A stretch of DNA of 12,315 nucleotides from JBBRFH01 sp038224615. Lineage in GTDB: Bacteria > Planctomycetota > Phycisphaerae > Tepidisphaerales > Tepidisphaeraceae. Below, piece by piece: positions 1 through 6,295 of this stretch (its first letter is position 1; each line of letters starts with the position of its first letter). The stretch covers positions 1 through 12,315 of the forward strand of contig JBBRFH010000088.1 in the NCBI GenBank assembly GCA_038224615.1. The letters run 5' to 3'. The notes under the pieces are model-generated. The model was not told the DNA's origin. It did not search any database and saw nothing but the letters and a program-made list of their open reading frames with translations. Position numbers and translations under genes: made by a program.

Positions 1-288
1 CCTCGCGCGACGGGTGCTCCGAAACAGCGCTGTCGGCAATTCCGAGTGAACCGAAGCGGTAGCCGTAGAGGGCGACAGCTTCGAGCGCGGTGTCGTCGTT
101 GCGAATAAGCGTCACCGGGATGCGGCGAAGGAATTCGCTCATCGTCGGATGGGTTCGGGACTTCAGCCCGAGCGTTTGGCGGATTTCTTCCTGATGAAAC
201 GTCGCGCCGATGTTGGTCGAGCGATAGATGCCGTCGATCACCGCGCCGGCCGCGTATTCGTGCCGCCGATGTCGCCTGCGAGAATCAT
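1..288 (-). pseudogene. glucokinase-like gene remnant (frame-broken, runs off the left edge)
   Basis: The ATG at 288 opens MILAGDIGGTNTR, the phosphate-binding start of bacterial glucokinases, which phosphorylate glucose with ATP in the cytoplasm. The frame meets a TGA at 238-240 after only 16 codons. In another frame, downstream of about position 255, translation stays open to the window edge. It contains FLRRIPVTLIRNDDTALEAV, which resembles the end of glucokinases (an 'R.PV..I.N..TALLGAA' pattern). About 250 residues that should lie between these two parts, including the catalytic Asp region, are missing. I read this as an internal deletion plus frame change, so a pseudogene; a local assembly error would look the same. 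An in-frame ATG also exists at 306 (MRKTLS upstream), with no clear ribosome binding site for either start. The N-terminal motif is firm; the C-terminal match is from memory of the family and weaker. Confidence 0.42.
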
Positions 289-499
289 GCTGAGGGTTTT
301 CCGCATCCCATTAATATCCCGGCGAGCTTCACGGGACCGCAGCAAATGCCAACTGCGTCGAAAAAGCGCAAAGATTTCTTGTTGTTCGCGCATCATCCGC
401 TTGCATCTGCATGAATAGATGTTCATCATAGGCTGGTCACTCGCGAATCAATTCGCCGCCCCGATAGGTTTCGGGCACTTGGAAAACTCGGCCGCACAT

Positions 500-504
500 G
501 GAGG
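500..504 (+). promoter_or_regulatory. ribosome binding site that fixes the start of the SH3 protein
   Basis: GGAGG lies 7 bases upstream of the ATG at 512. It favours that start over the in-frame ATG at 419, which has no such motif and would place 31 extra residues before an otherwise normal signal peptide. Confidence 0.8.
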
Positions 505-511
505 TGCCATT

Positions 512-1861
512 ATGACCCGCTCGCAGGTCGTCCTCGCGTCCATCGCTACTCTCGCTTCGATCTCCTTTATCCACCCCTGCTCGTCCGTCGCGATCGCTCA
601 GGAAATGCCTGACACGACGATGGCGCAGTACCAGTTCTCGGGGGTGATCAACGCCGACAACGTCTACGTCCGCTCCGGCGCCAGCGAAAACGACTACCCG
701 GTCGTCAAGCTGTCCAAGGGGGACGGCGTCGTGGTCGTCGGGATGAAGTACGACTGGCTCAAGATCCTCCCGACCGACAACTCCTTCTGCCTGGTGGGCA
801 AGGCGTGGGTCGACAAGCGCGGCGACGGGACCATCGGCCGCGTCCGCGACGATGCCAGCAACGTCAACGTGCGCATCGGGTCGGGTCTGAACAACATGAT
901 CACCAAGGTCGCGTTGCAGATGAAGGCCGGCGACGACGTTAAGATCCTCGGCGAGCAGGATGAGTACTTTAAGATCGCCCCCCCGCCGGGCACGTTCGTC
1001 TACGTACACAAAAAATTCGTCGACGTGATCAAAAGCGTCGAGGTCGTCAACAACAACGGCAAGCTCGAGGTGAAGCAGCGGGATACGTCAACGACGCCTC
1101 CCGCAGTCGCAACGCCTGCTCCGGCCGGCGAGCTTGTCACGCCGGGAAAGACGGGCGCGACGCCCGATTCGGCAACGCCCGCCACGCCCGACGTCAAGGC
1201 AACTGAAGTCGCCGCCGTGCCGGCGACGCTGCCGAGTTCGACCGCCGCCGCCGAGGCGGATTTCGATGCGCTCGAGACCAAGTTCGCCGACGCCAGCAAG
1301 CAGCCGATTGACCAACAGCCGATCGACGAGCTCCTCGCCGGCTACAAGAAGATCGTCGACGAGAAGCACGCCCCTGAATCGATGCTCCGCATGGCCGAGT
1401 TCCGGTTGAAGGGGCTGGAGATCCGCAAGAACGCCGTCGCCGACTACACCGCCACGCAGAAGATGCGTGAGACCATGGCCGCCAAGCAGAAGCCGTTGCA
1501 AGTCGAGGCCGCCGAACTGACCCAGCGGATCGCCGACAACCAGATCAAGCGATACACCGCCGTCGGCACCCTCCGCACGTCGGCGCTTACCTACGGCGGG
1601 AAGACGCTCTACCGCCTGACCGACCCGGCCACCGAGCGGACGGTCGTCTACGTAATGACCAGCGACCCGTGGGTCACCAAGCTGCAAGGCCAGTTCATCG
1701 GCATCCACGGAGACGTCACCGATGACACCGTCCGCAAGATCAAGTTCATTGCCCCCAAGCAGTTCGAGCCGATCGACCCCGCGCAAATCGCCAAGGGCAC
1801 CGCGACCAGCGCGATGACCCCGGCCAGCCTCCTGCCGACGTCCACCAGCATGGTCCCGTAA
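512..1861 (+). CDS. secreted protein with two bacterial SH3 domains
   Basis: This is a 449-residue protein, unnamed. Residues 1-29 form a signal peptide (short basic start, hydrophobic core, AIA then Gln), so it should be exported to the periplasm or outer surface. Two SH3b-type domains follow at about 44-104 and 108-173. Both show the family pattern: an N-V-x-V-R-x-G motif (NVYVRSG at 50-56, NVNVRIG at 118-124) and a later W/F-x-K-I core. Such domains usually bind cell-wall peptides or proteins. A Thr/Pro/Ala linker (about 190-248) leads to a charged helical segment (250-345). A C-terminal beta-rich domain (347-418), with YTAVGTLRTS and GQFIGIHGDV, looks OB-fold-like. No catalytic domain is visible, so a structural or binding role is inferred. 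It is monocistronic with its own terminator. The substrate is unknown. Confidence 0.9.
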   Translation: MTRSQVVLASIATLASISFIHPCSSVAIAQEMPDTTMAQYQFSGVINADNVYVRSGASENDYPVVKLSKGDGVVVVGMKYDWLKILPTDNSFCLVGKAWVDKRGDGTIGRVRDDASNVNVRIGSGLNNMITKVALQMKAGDDVKILGEQDEYFKIAPPPGTFVYVHKKFVDVIKSVEVVNNNGKLEVKQRDTSTTPPAVATPAPAGELVTPGKTGATPDSATPATPDVKATEVAAVPATLPSSTAAAEADFDALETKFADASKQPIDQQPIDELLAGYKKIVDEKHAPESMLRMAEFRLKGLEIRKNAVADYTATQKMRETMAAKQKPLQVEAAELTQRIADNQIKRYTAVGTLRTSALTYGGKTLYRLTDPATERTVVYVMTSDPWVTKLQGQFIGIHGDVTDDTVRKIKFIAPKQFEPIDPAQIAKGTATSAMTPASLLPTSTSMVP

Positions 1862-1888
1862 TCACCCGGCATTCGACGACGCAACACA

Positions 1889-1929
1889 ATCGCCCGGCTG
1901 CTCCAAGAGTAGCCGGGCGATTTCGTTTG
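1889..1929 (+). terminator. intrinsic terminator after the SH3 protein gene
   Basis: An 11-bp perfect stem (ATCGCCCGGCT at 1889-1899 with AGCCGGGCGAT at 1911-1921) with an 11-base loop is followed by TTCGTTTG on the plus strand. It starts 28 bases after the stop codon. Confidence 0.85.
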
Positions 1930-1970
1930 TTCGCGACCGGATCGGCCGCTTTGCGGCTTCAGAAGCATTC

Positions 1971-2076
1971 GAGCCGCGAAAGTGCGAAGAGCGCCATGAT
2001 TAACGCGAAGGGAAACGTAAAAAAAGCATGTGCCTTCTTCGCGTCTGCCTTAGCGCCCTTCGCATCTTCGCGGCTC
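1971..2076. repeat. long imperfect hairpin made of CGCGAAG-type words
   Basis: The 24-base arms 1971-1994 and 2053-2076 are reverse complements with three mismatches. Inside them a second pair, ACGCGAAG near 2003-2010 and CTTCGCGT near 2037-2044, extends the fold. The arms repeat related 8-base words (CCGCGAAA, GTGCGAAG). It sits between the convergent SH3 gene and the small minus-strand frame at 2116-2238 and codes for nothing convincing. It resembles REP-type intergenic elements; whether it recurs in the genome cannot be seen from one window. Confidence 0.65.
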
Positions 2077-2115
2077 GCATTGGCGTTGCGGCGATGGTTT
2101 CACGCTGAAAACGGA

Positions 2116-2238
2116 TCAGTGGGTCAGCCATGAGACCAACGCCACGGTCGTCGAGTAGACGATCGCTACCACCAGGCTGCCGCTGATAAGGTGCCACTTA
2201 CTGTGCTTGGGGGATTCGCAGGGTGTGATCAACGTCAT
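2116..2238 (-). CDS. possible 40-residue single-helix membrane protein
   Basis: A short frame starting at the ATG at 2238 has GGAG about 9 bases upstream. It encodes a polar N-terminus of about 16 residues (with ESPKHSKWH) and then one hydrophobic stretch, LISGSLVVAIVYSTTVALVS, ending in WLTH. The shape is that of a one-pass membrane microprotein. An in-frame ATG at 2367 would add 43 residues of unremarkable sequence. It stands alone downstream of the tRNA-Lys terminator, with a TATATA tract about 30 bases before the start but no good -35 box. I do not recognise a family. The frame could be chance, since hydrophobic 20-mers are not rare. Confidence 0.4.
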   Translation of the reverse strand: MTLITPCESPKHSKWHLISGSLVVAIVYSTTVALVSWLTH

Positions 2239-2374
2239 GGCCGACTCCGGGACTACAACTGCTGTCGGTATATAAGATGCCTTATCCCGGCGGCGCAGCC
2301 AGTAAAATTTCAATGAATTATGACTGATCGATGGGAAGGTGGGAAACCCTGACGGTCGGCGCGACACGGCCCCA

Positions 2375-2407
2375 TAAAAAAGGCCCCGGGGAACACATCC
2401 CGGGGCC
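2375..2407 (-). terminator. terminator of the tRNA-Lys gene
   Basis: A perfect 9-bp GC stem (GGCCCCGGG at 2382-2390, CCCGGGGCC at 2399-2407) has an 8-base loop. On the minus strand it is followed by six T (2381-2376). It begins 7 bases beyond the tRNA 3' end. Confidence 0.92.
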
Positions 2408-2414
2408 GATCAAG

Positions 2415-2487
<73 letters not shown>

Positions 2488-2501
2488 GTAACGGGCCAAG
2501 C

Positions 2502-2529
2502 ATGATACTGGCGGCGGATGCGTTTGCAA
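2502..2529 (-). promoter_or_regulatory. promoter of tRNA-Lys
   Basis: On the minus strand TTGCAA (2529-2524) and TATCAT (2507-2502) are separated by 16 bases. This is a housekeeping-sigma-type promoter with the start expected a few bases before the mature tRNA 5' end. The same -10 hexamer appears before the ribosomal-protein operon. Confidence 0.65.
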
Positions 2530-2643
2530 GGTCCGGTAACAGTCCCGTAACCATGATCGCAGGTGCGTCGGGCGTCCTCTCCGGGTGCGCCGGGAGAGGG
2601 GTCAGATGCGCGCACATGCGCTAGCCCTGCCCATGGGACGCGA

Positions 2644-3060
2644 TCAGCGCTGCTTGCGGATTGTGACGCGGTAATCGTCGGCGTTTTGCACGGTGCTGAC
2701 GAACTGGATCGTCGCCGGGGCACCTGGTTCGAGGGTGAGCCGCGTCCAGCCCAGCGGGCCCTCGATGCGCTTGTTCTGGCCGTCGAAGAACTCGTACTGG
2801 TATTCGATGTCGAGCGGCTTGGTCGAGGTCGACCGGATCGGCACGGTCACGCTGAGTTGTCCGTAGCGGTCGCGGGTGACGTTGTCGCTGAGGATCGCGC
2901 TGCTGTCGCTCAATTCTGGAAGGTCCGCCTGACTGAAGAAAACGCGCCGGTGATCGGTGACGTCCGCCCGTCCGCGCGACGGGGGCTTCACGTCGGTGCA
3001 GGCGGTGACGAGCAGGAGCGTTGCGAGGGAAACGATAGTGGTTGGGAGAGTGCGGTGCAT
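2644..3060 (-). CDS. YcfL-like (DUF1425) lipoprotein
   Basis: This is a 138-residue lipoprotein precursor from the ATG at 3060. The N-terminus MHRTLPTTIVSLATLLLVTAC has a lipobox with the acylated cysteine at residue 21, so the mature protein sits on a membrane facing the periplasm. The mature part ends in a beta-sandwich-like pattern: LSVTVPIRSTSTKPLDIEY, then FFDGQNKRIEG, then a proline/glycine turn and TIQFVS. This resembles YcfL (DUF1425), encoded beside lpoB in enterobacteria. A rival ATG at 3126 overlaps the stop of the upstream gene (ATGA) but would bury the signal peptide behind 22 residues; neither start has a strong ribosome binding site. It lies directly downstream of the LpoB-like gene, probably in one transcript. 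The family match is by recollection of its pattern; the biochemical role is unknown. Confidence 0.8.
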   Translation of the reverse strand: MHRTLPTTIVSLATLLLVTACTDVKPPSRGRADVTDHRRVFFSQADLPELSDSSAILSDNVTRDRYGQLSVTVPIRSTSTKPLDIEYQYEFFDGQNKRIEGPLGWTRLTLEPGAPATIQFVSTVQNADDYRVTIRKQR

Positions 3061-3122
3061 GGGATTTGTCGTGGTTCTGTCAGAAGAGCCTGCCCGCCAA
3101 CGCGGAGAGGCCGGGACGTTGT

Positions 3123-3968
3123 TCATTGGGGCAGTGTGGACGGCGGTGTCGGTGCGGGTCGTTCTGACGGCATCGACGTGGGCATCGGTATCGGCATCGA
3201 TTGCCGCTGCTCCTGTGCTGACGGCTGGGGCAGAGGCGCGGGCGCCGGGGCGTTTTCCCAGGCCCGGGTCATGTCCTGCATCAGTTTGCGAGCCAGGAAA
3301 CGCGTGCGGTCGTTGATCAGGGGCTTGTCCATGATCGGCGGCATGTCAATGAACGCGCGGGCCAGTGATTCGCCGCCTTGCGTGTTGACGGCCTCGGCGA
3401 GCAGGCGCACGCCGGTCTGTTCGCCGAAATGACGCGTCATTTTCGCCTGTACGTGAACGAGCACGTCGATCGCGCCATCTTTGGAGAGCGATTGCAGGAC
3501 GTTCGGCTTGCCTGGCGCGCTAAGGTCGCGGGCCTGCGATTCGCCGAGCTTGGGCGAAACCATCACGACCTTTCCGCCCGCCGCCAGCCAATCGGTCATG
3601 ACGTTTTCGACGGCGTCGTAATCGATCCGCTCGACCGGCTCGGTCTTGTCGCCGACGATCGCCTGCCCTTCGACGGTGCGATTGACGAACAGCGCCATTC
3701 GCGGCGACCCCACCGCCCGATATGCCTGCACGAACGCCGCCTGCTCCGGCAGCGGTTGCGTGAGCAAGGGTCCGTCATCGAAACCATCCGGGAAGACGGC
3801 AACGCCGTCGTTCTGATCAGGCAATGGCTTGGGAAGCGATGTCATCCCGTCGTGCGCGGTGTACGTGCCCACCGGCGGGATTCGTCCGCGCATGGGCGGG
3901 GAGTCGCGGTGACACCCGCTCAAGGACCAGACCATGCCGACGCCCAATACGATCGATATCTTGCTCAC
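3123..3968 (-). CDS. LpoB-like lipoprotein (putative penicillin-binding-protein activator)
   Basis: This is a 281-residue lipoprotein precursor starting at a GTG (3968) placed 8 bases after GGAGG. The in-frame ATG at 3989 lies upstream of that site and is unlikely. The lipobox LSGC puts the lipidated cysteine at residue 19. After a low-complexity linker, residues of about 85-235 show an alternating alpha/beta pattern, with MALFVNRTVEGQAI, a DVLVHVQAK strand and VRLLAEAVNTQGGESLARA. This is the 'R..TE..NTQ.GE' core expected of LpoB/CsgG-type domains. A Pro/Ser/Met-rich tail (about 238-281) follows, which I do not know from classical LpoB. In enterobacteria LpoB activates PBP1B from the outer membrane. 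Pairing with a YcfL-like gene supports the call, but assignment to the wider CsgG-like superfamily is safer than to LpoB itself. Confidence 0.72.
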   Translation of the reverse strand: MSKISIVLGVGMVWSLSGCHRDSPPMRGRIPPVGTYTAHDGMTSLPKPLPDQNDGVAVFPDGFDDGPLLTQPLPEQAAFVQAYRAVGSPRMALFVNRTVEGQAIVGDKTEPVERIDYDAVENVMTDWLAAGGKVVMVSPKLGESQARDLSAPGKPNVLQSLSKDGAIDVLVHVQAKMTRHFGEQTGVRLLAEAVNTQGGESLARAFIDMPPIMDKPLINDRTRFLARKLMQDMTRAWENAPAPAPLPQPSAQEQRQSMPIPMPTSMPSERPAPTPPSTLPQ

Positions 3969-3976
3969 CAGCGCAA

Positions 3977-3981
3977 CCTCC
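3977..3981 (-). promoter_or_regulatory. ribosome binding site setting a GTG start
   Basis: GGAGG on the minus strand lies 8 bases before the GTG at 3968. It decides for this start of the LpoB-like lipoprotein over the ATG at 3989. Confidence 0.75.
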
Positions 3982-3988
3982 AATGGCA

Positions 3989-4006
3989 CGTGTCATCTCA
4001 GACACG
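3989..4006 (-). other. small hairpin in the leader of the LpoB-like gene
   Basis: CGTGTC (3989-3994) and GACACG (4001-4006) form a perfect 6-bp stem with a 6-base loop between the predicted promoter and the ribosome binding site. Possible mRNA structure; function unknown. Confidence 0.35.
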
Positions 4007-4039
4007 CCCCGTCGCCAGACGATTGTCCGACCCCACCAA

Positions 4040-4068
4040 ATTGAAGGCAAGCGCCGATGCCCTGGCAA
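4040..4068 (-). promoter_or_regulatory. candidate promoter of the LpoB-like/YcfL-like pair
   Basis: Minus strand: TTGCCA (4068-4063), 17-base spacer, TTCAAT (4045-4040). Transcription would start near 4033, giving a leader of about 65 bases before the GTG at 3968. Confidence 0.45.
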
Positions 4069-4137
4069 ATGACAGACGACGCCCTTCATCGCAGCCTTCT
4101 GCAAATCGTGAAATTGGCGTTGATCCGGGGAACGCCA

Positions 4138-4662
4138 TCAGCGATCGCCGGCGGGCCTCGGCTTGCGACCGGCCTGGATGCTGAAGCTCTGCAGGTAGCT
4201 GATCCACATCATTGACAGCCCGTGGGCGTACGCGCCTTGGATCACCAGGTCCATGTAGAACTGGGTCGGCGGAATGTGGTACTTCTCGACGTTGACGCCT
4301 TGGTACGTAAACGCGTCCACCGGCGGGAACTTGCCCAGGGGGGCGATGCGGACGTCGATGCGCTTGTAGACCCCGACGTCACGGCCGGCGTCGTCGAGCT
4401 TGCGGTCGATCTTCAGGTCCAGCAGTTTCAGCTCCTGCTCGCTCAGGTCGAACAGCGCGCCGGCGACATACTTGCCCGGATCGTATTGAATATCACCGAT
4501 GCCGCCGCCCCAGTATTCGCTGTAAAGGGGGAAACAAAGTCTGTAGTTATCCAGCACCGCCGGCTTGCTGCTTTTCATCGCCGGAGGGCGATGGCCATGA
4601 TGCCTGCACCACTCGGCGACCGCGCGGGAATTGAGGTTGGAACCGTAGGCGAAGTAGTACAC
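4138..4662 (-). CDS. gamma-glutamylcyclotransferase-fold protein, catalytic Glu apparently absent
   Basis: This 174-residue protein starts at GTG (4662), which places YFAYGSNL at residues 3-10. That is the substrate-loop signature of the GGCT/AIG2-like fold, whose enzymes release 5-oxoproline from gamma-glutamyl compounds. Other family features are VAGALFDLSEQELKLLD (66-82) and the C-terminal PPTQFYMDLVIQGAYAHGLS (131-150). The family's catalytic glutamate normally follows the LD pair as in 'LDxxEG'. Here the stretch is LDLKID (81-86), with isoleucine at that place and aspartate next, so classical activity is doubtful. No good ribosome binding site precedes the GTG. The gene stands between the lipoprotein pair and rplL in the same orientation, separated from rplL by a terminator. 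It lies where rpoB is expected in many bacteria. Confidence 0.88.
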   Translation of the reverse strand: MYYFAYGSNLNSRAVAEWCRHHGHRPPAMKSSKPAVLDNYRLCFPLYSEYWGGGIGDIQYDPGKYVAGALFDLSEQELKLLDLKIDRKLDDAGRDVGVYKRIDVRIAPLGKFPPVDAFTYQGVNVEKYHIPPTQFYMDLVIQGAYAHGLSMMWISYLQSFSIQAGRKPRPAGDR

Positions 4663-4936
4663 AGGCAGCGCAGGTCACACAGACAATTATCTCCAAACAC
4701 CGCCCCCCGGGCGCCACCGTCGGGCGCAACACGCGGTCAGAGACCTGTCCATCATGTCCGAAAATGGAGCGACTGGCAAAAGAGGCATGTAGCGTGATGC
4801 GTGTAACGTGAGAAAAAGCCCGCCTTCTCACGTCACAGGCATCGCTCCTACCCCCACATCGTTGCGATCTTTTTGCGGATGGCGTCGGACATTCGAGTTG
4901 TCGTTTTCGTGGTCGTCGGCAGGTGAAGGCGCAAAC
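4663..4936. other. gene-free spacer between the GGCT-like gene and the rplL terminator
   Basis: No reading frame with convincing codon use or start signals is seen here on either strand. The stretch holds the 7-base-word hairpin at 4796-4843 and, on the minus strand near 4683-4688, a lone GATAAT that could be a -10 box for the GGCT-like gene but lacks a good -35 partner. Confidence 0.5.
4796..4843. repeat. hairpin with arms of CGTGAnn heptads
   Basis: The 19-base arms 4796-4814 and 4825-4843 are reverse complements at 17 of 19 positions, with a perfect inner 9-bp stem (ACGTGAGAA/TTCTCACGT) and a 10-base loop. The left side is built of 7-base words in tandem: CGTGATG, CGTGTAA, CGTGAGA (4793-4813). 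It is the same design as the spacers of the ribosomal-protein operon but uses a different word. Confidence 0.7.
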
Positions 4937-4974
4937 ACACAAAGCCCGGCCGGAGAACCGGTCGGGCTTTGTGT
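4937..4974 (-). terminator. terminator of the rplK-rplA-rplJ-rplL operon
   Basis: The 17-base arms 4937-4953 and 4958-4974 pair with one mismatch and a 4-base loop. On the minus strand a T-rich tract (TTTGTGTGTTTG) makes up the end of the stem and the bases after it. It lies 35 bases beyond the rplL stop. The plus strand also ends T-rich (GCTTTGTGTTG), so it may work in both directions. Confidence 0.88.
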
Positions 4975-5009
4975 TGCTTGATAAGCGAGTGCAGATCGCA
5001 CCAGCGAGC

Positions 5010-5390
5010 TTACTTGAGCTCGACGGTCGCGCCCTGCTCGGTGAGGGACTTCTGCAGCTTCTCGGCGTCGGCCTTGTTGAGGGATTCCTTGACGGTCTTC
5101 GGAGCGGCCTCGACGAGGTCCTTGGCTTCCTTCAGGCCCAGGCCGGTCGCCTCGCGGACGACCTTGATGACCTGGATCTTCTTCTCGCCGGCGGCCTTGA
5201 GGACGACGTCGAAGGTCGTCTTCTCTTCGGCCTTTTCGGCGGCAACCGCGGGACCGGCGGCAGCGGCGGCAACGCCGGCGGCCGGCTCGATGCCGTAGGT
5301 TTCCTTGAGGTAGTTCTTCAGTTCGACGGCCTGCTTGAGCGTGAGTTCGCTGAGCTGATCGCCGAGGGTCTTGATGTCAACTTCTGCCAT
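5010..5390 (-). CDS. rplL: 50S ribosomal protein L7/L12
   Basis: This 126-residue protein of normal family length is the multi-copy stalk protein that recruits and activates translational GTPases on the 50S subunit. The N-terminal dimerisation helices include LGDQLSELTLKQAVELKNYL. An Ala/Gly/Pro hinge runs from about residue 37 to 55. The C-terminal domain has KTTFDVVLKAAGEKKIQVIK and the conserved ATGLGLKEAKDLVEAAPKTVKE, with the GLGLKEAK factor-binding helix intact. The ATG at 5390 has AGGTG about 6 bases upstream; an upstream in-frame ATG at 5438 would add 16 atypical residues. It is the last gene of the cluster, separated from rplJ by 195 bases holding a double hairpin. rpoB does not follow; a terminator does. 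Confidence 0.98.
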   Translation of the reverse strand: MAEVDIKTLGDQLSELTLKQAVELKNYLKETYGIEPAAGVAAAAAGPAVAAEKAEEKTTFDVVLKAAGEKKIQVIKVVREATGLGLKEAKDLVEAAPKTVKESLNKADAEKLQKSLTEQGATVELK

Positions 5391-5511
5391 GATGCACCTA
5401 TTCCAACCCGTAACGCGGGTCAATCGTGTCGAGTTCATCCCGCCTCAAGAGCACACTTCACAACGAAGCGTTTTAATCCCGAAGGAGCAGTCGAGGCCGC
5501 CGGATTGTTTC

Positions 5512-5578
5512 GTACTGTGGGCTTCTAGCCCACAGGCATTTCTGAATCAAAAGAGCGTGGGCTGGAAGCCCACACTAC
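5512..5578. repeat. inverted pair of GTGGGCT hairpins in the rplJ-rplL spacer
   Basis: Two 22-base copies, 5512-5533 and 5557-5578, are reverse complements of each other with two mismatches. Each is itself a small hairpin: GTGGGCT, three bases, AGCCCAC on the left; GTGGGCT, three bases, AGCCCAC on the right. The layout (two hairpins head to head with a short AT-rich centre) is that of a REP/BIME-like element. It begins 8 bases past the rplJ stop, so it is transcribed between L10 and L7/L12. Confidence 0.75.
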
Positions 5579-5585
5579 ACAATAT

Positions 5586-6149
5586 TTACGCTGCCACCGG
5601 AGCCGCTTCGGCACTGCCGGCCTTTTCGGCCTTGTCGGCCTTGTCTTCGATCGCCGACAGGATGCCGCCGATCGCACCACCGGGACCCTGCATCGCCGCG
5701 ACGAGTCCGCCGCCCGCACCGAGGAGCGCGCCGACGATGCCGGCGATGGCCTCTTCACGGGTCGGGAAGGAGCCGACCATCTTCACGCCGTCGTCGCCGG
5801 AATAGGCTTCGCCGTCGAAGAAGACGCCGCGCAGTTCGAGGGTCGCGTCCAGCTTCTTCTCATCGAGAAGCAGCCGGGCAATCTCGGGAACTGCGGCCTT
5901 GCCGAAGATCACGGCGCTGGGGCCGTCGAGGAGGGTGTCAAAGCCCTTGATCTTGGTCGTCTCGCTGGCGCGACGCGCCAGCGTGTTCTTGACGACCAGC
6001 ATCCGCAGGCCCTTGCCGTGCAGCTTGCGCCGCAGGGCGTTGTTCTTGTTGCCCGTCATCCCACGCGGGTTGATGACGGCGACGCCTTCGACGTCGACGA
6101 ACTCGGTGCCGAGTTCTTTTTCGATCAGGTTTTTGATTTTCTTGCTCAT
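5586..6149 (-). CDS. rplJ: 50S ribosomal protein L10
   Basis: L10 (187 residues, slightly longer than the usual 165-175) anchors L7/L12 dimers to 23S rRNA at the stalk base. The RNA-binding domain shows the family pattern at the N-terminus: NPRGMTGNKNNALRRKLHGKG followed by MLVVKNTLARRA. GFDTLLDGPSAVIFG follows in the middle. The C-terminal helix that binds L7/L12 (about 140-175) runs into an Ala/Lys-rich tail, which accounts for the extra length. AAGGTG 6-7 bases before the ATG at 6149 is the ribosome binding site. The 146-base spacer to rplA, where an L10-binding leader would lie in E. coli, is mostly taken up by a heptad palindrome. Confidence 0.98.
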   Translation of the reverse strand: MSKKIKNLIEKELGTEFVDVEGVAVINPRGMTGNKNNALRRKLHGKGLRMLVVKNTLARRASETTKIKGFDTLLDGPSAVIFGKAAVPEIARLLLDEKKLDATLELRGVFFDGEAYSGDDGVKMVGSFPTREEAIAGIVGALLGAGGGLVAAMQGPGGAIGGILSAIEDKADKAEKAGSAEAAPVAA

Positions 6150-6196
6150 GGGAGCACCTTTTCGGAGTTAATCGTAACTGCTATGGCTCAGTGATG

Positions 6197-6287
6197 CTGG
6201 TTACTTGTTACTCGTTACTTGCGGTTCACTGGCGGCTTCGGTGCCGCATGGTTGCGCCAAGTAACTAGTAACGGGTAACCAGTAACA
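6197..6287. repeat. palindromic heptad repeat (GTTACTn) in the rplA-rplJ spacer
   Basis: The left part has three tandem 7-base words: GTTACTT, GTTACTC, GTTACTT (6200-6220). The right part has four words of the opposite sense: AGTAACT, AGTAACG, GGTAACC, AGTAACA (6260-6287). The 25-base arms 6197-6221 and 6258-6282 are reverse complements with three mismatches, around a 36-base centre. In RNA it would form a long stem between rplA and rplJ. It lies 9 bases past the rplA stop. Confidence 0.8.
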
Positions 6288-6295
6288 CTCCTCGA

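Noticed and set aside
437..1009. A 190-codon minus-strand frame
   Set aside because: Antisense to the SH3 protein gene; Val/Asp/Ala-rich shadow with no start signal.
2563..3432. A 289-codon open frame on the plus strand
   Set aside because: Lies opposite two lipoprotein genes with good lipoboxes; its protein is low-complexity Arg/Gly/Ala/Val with no motif.
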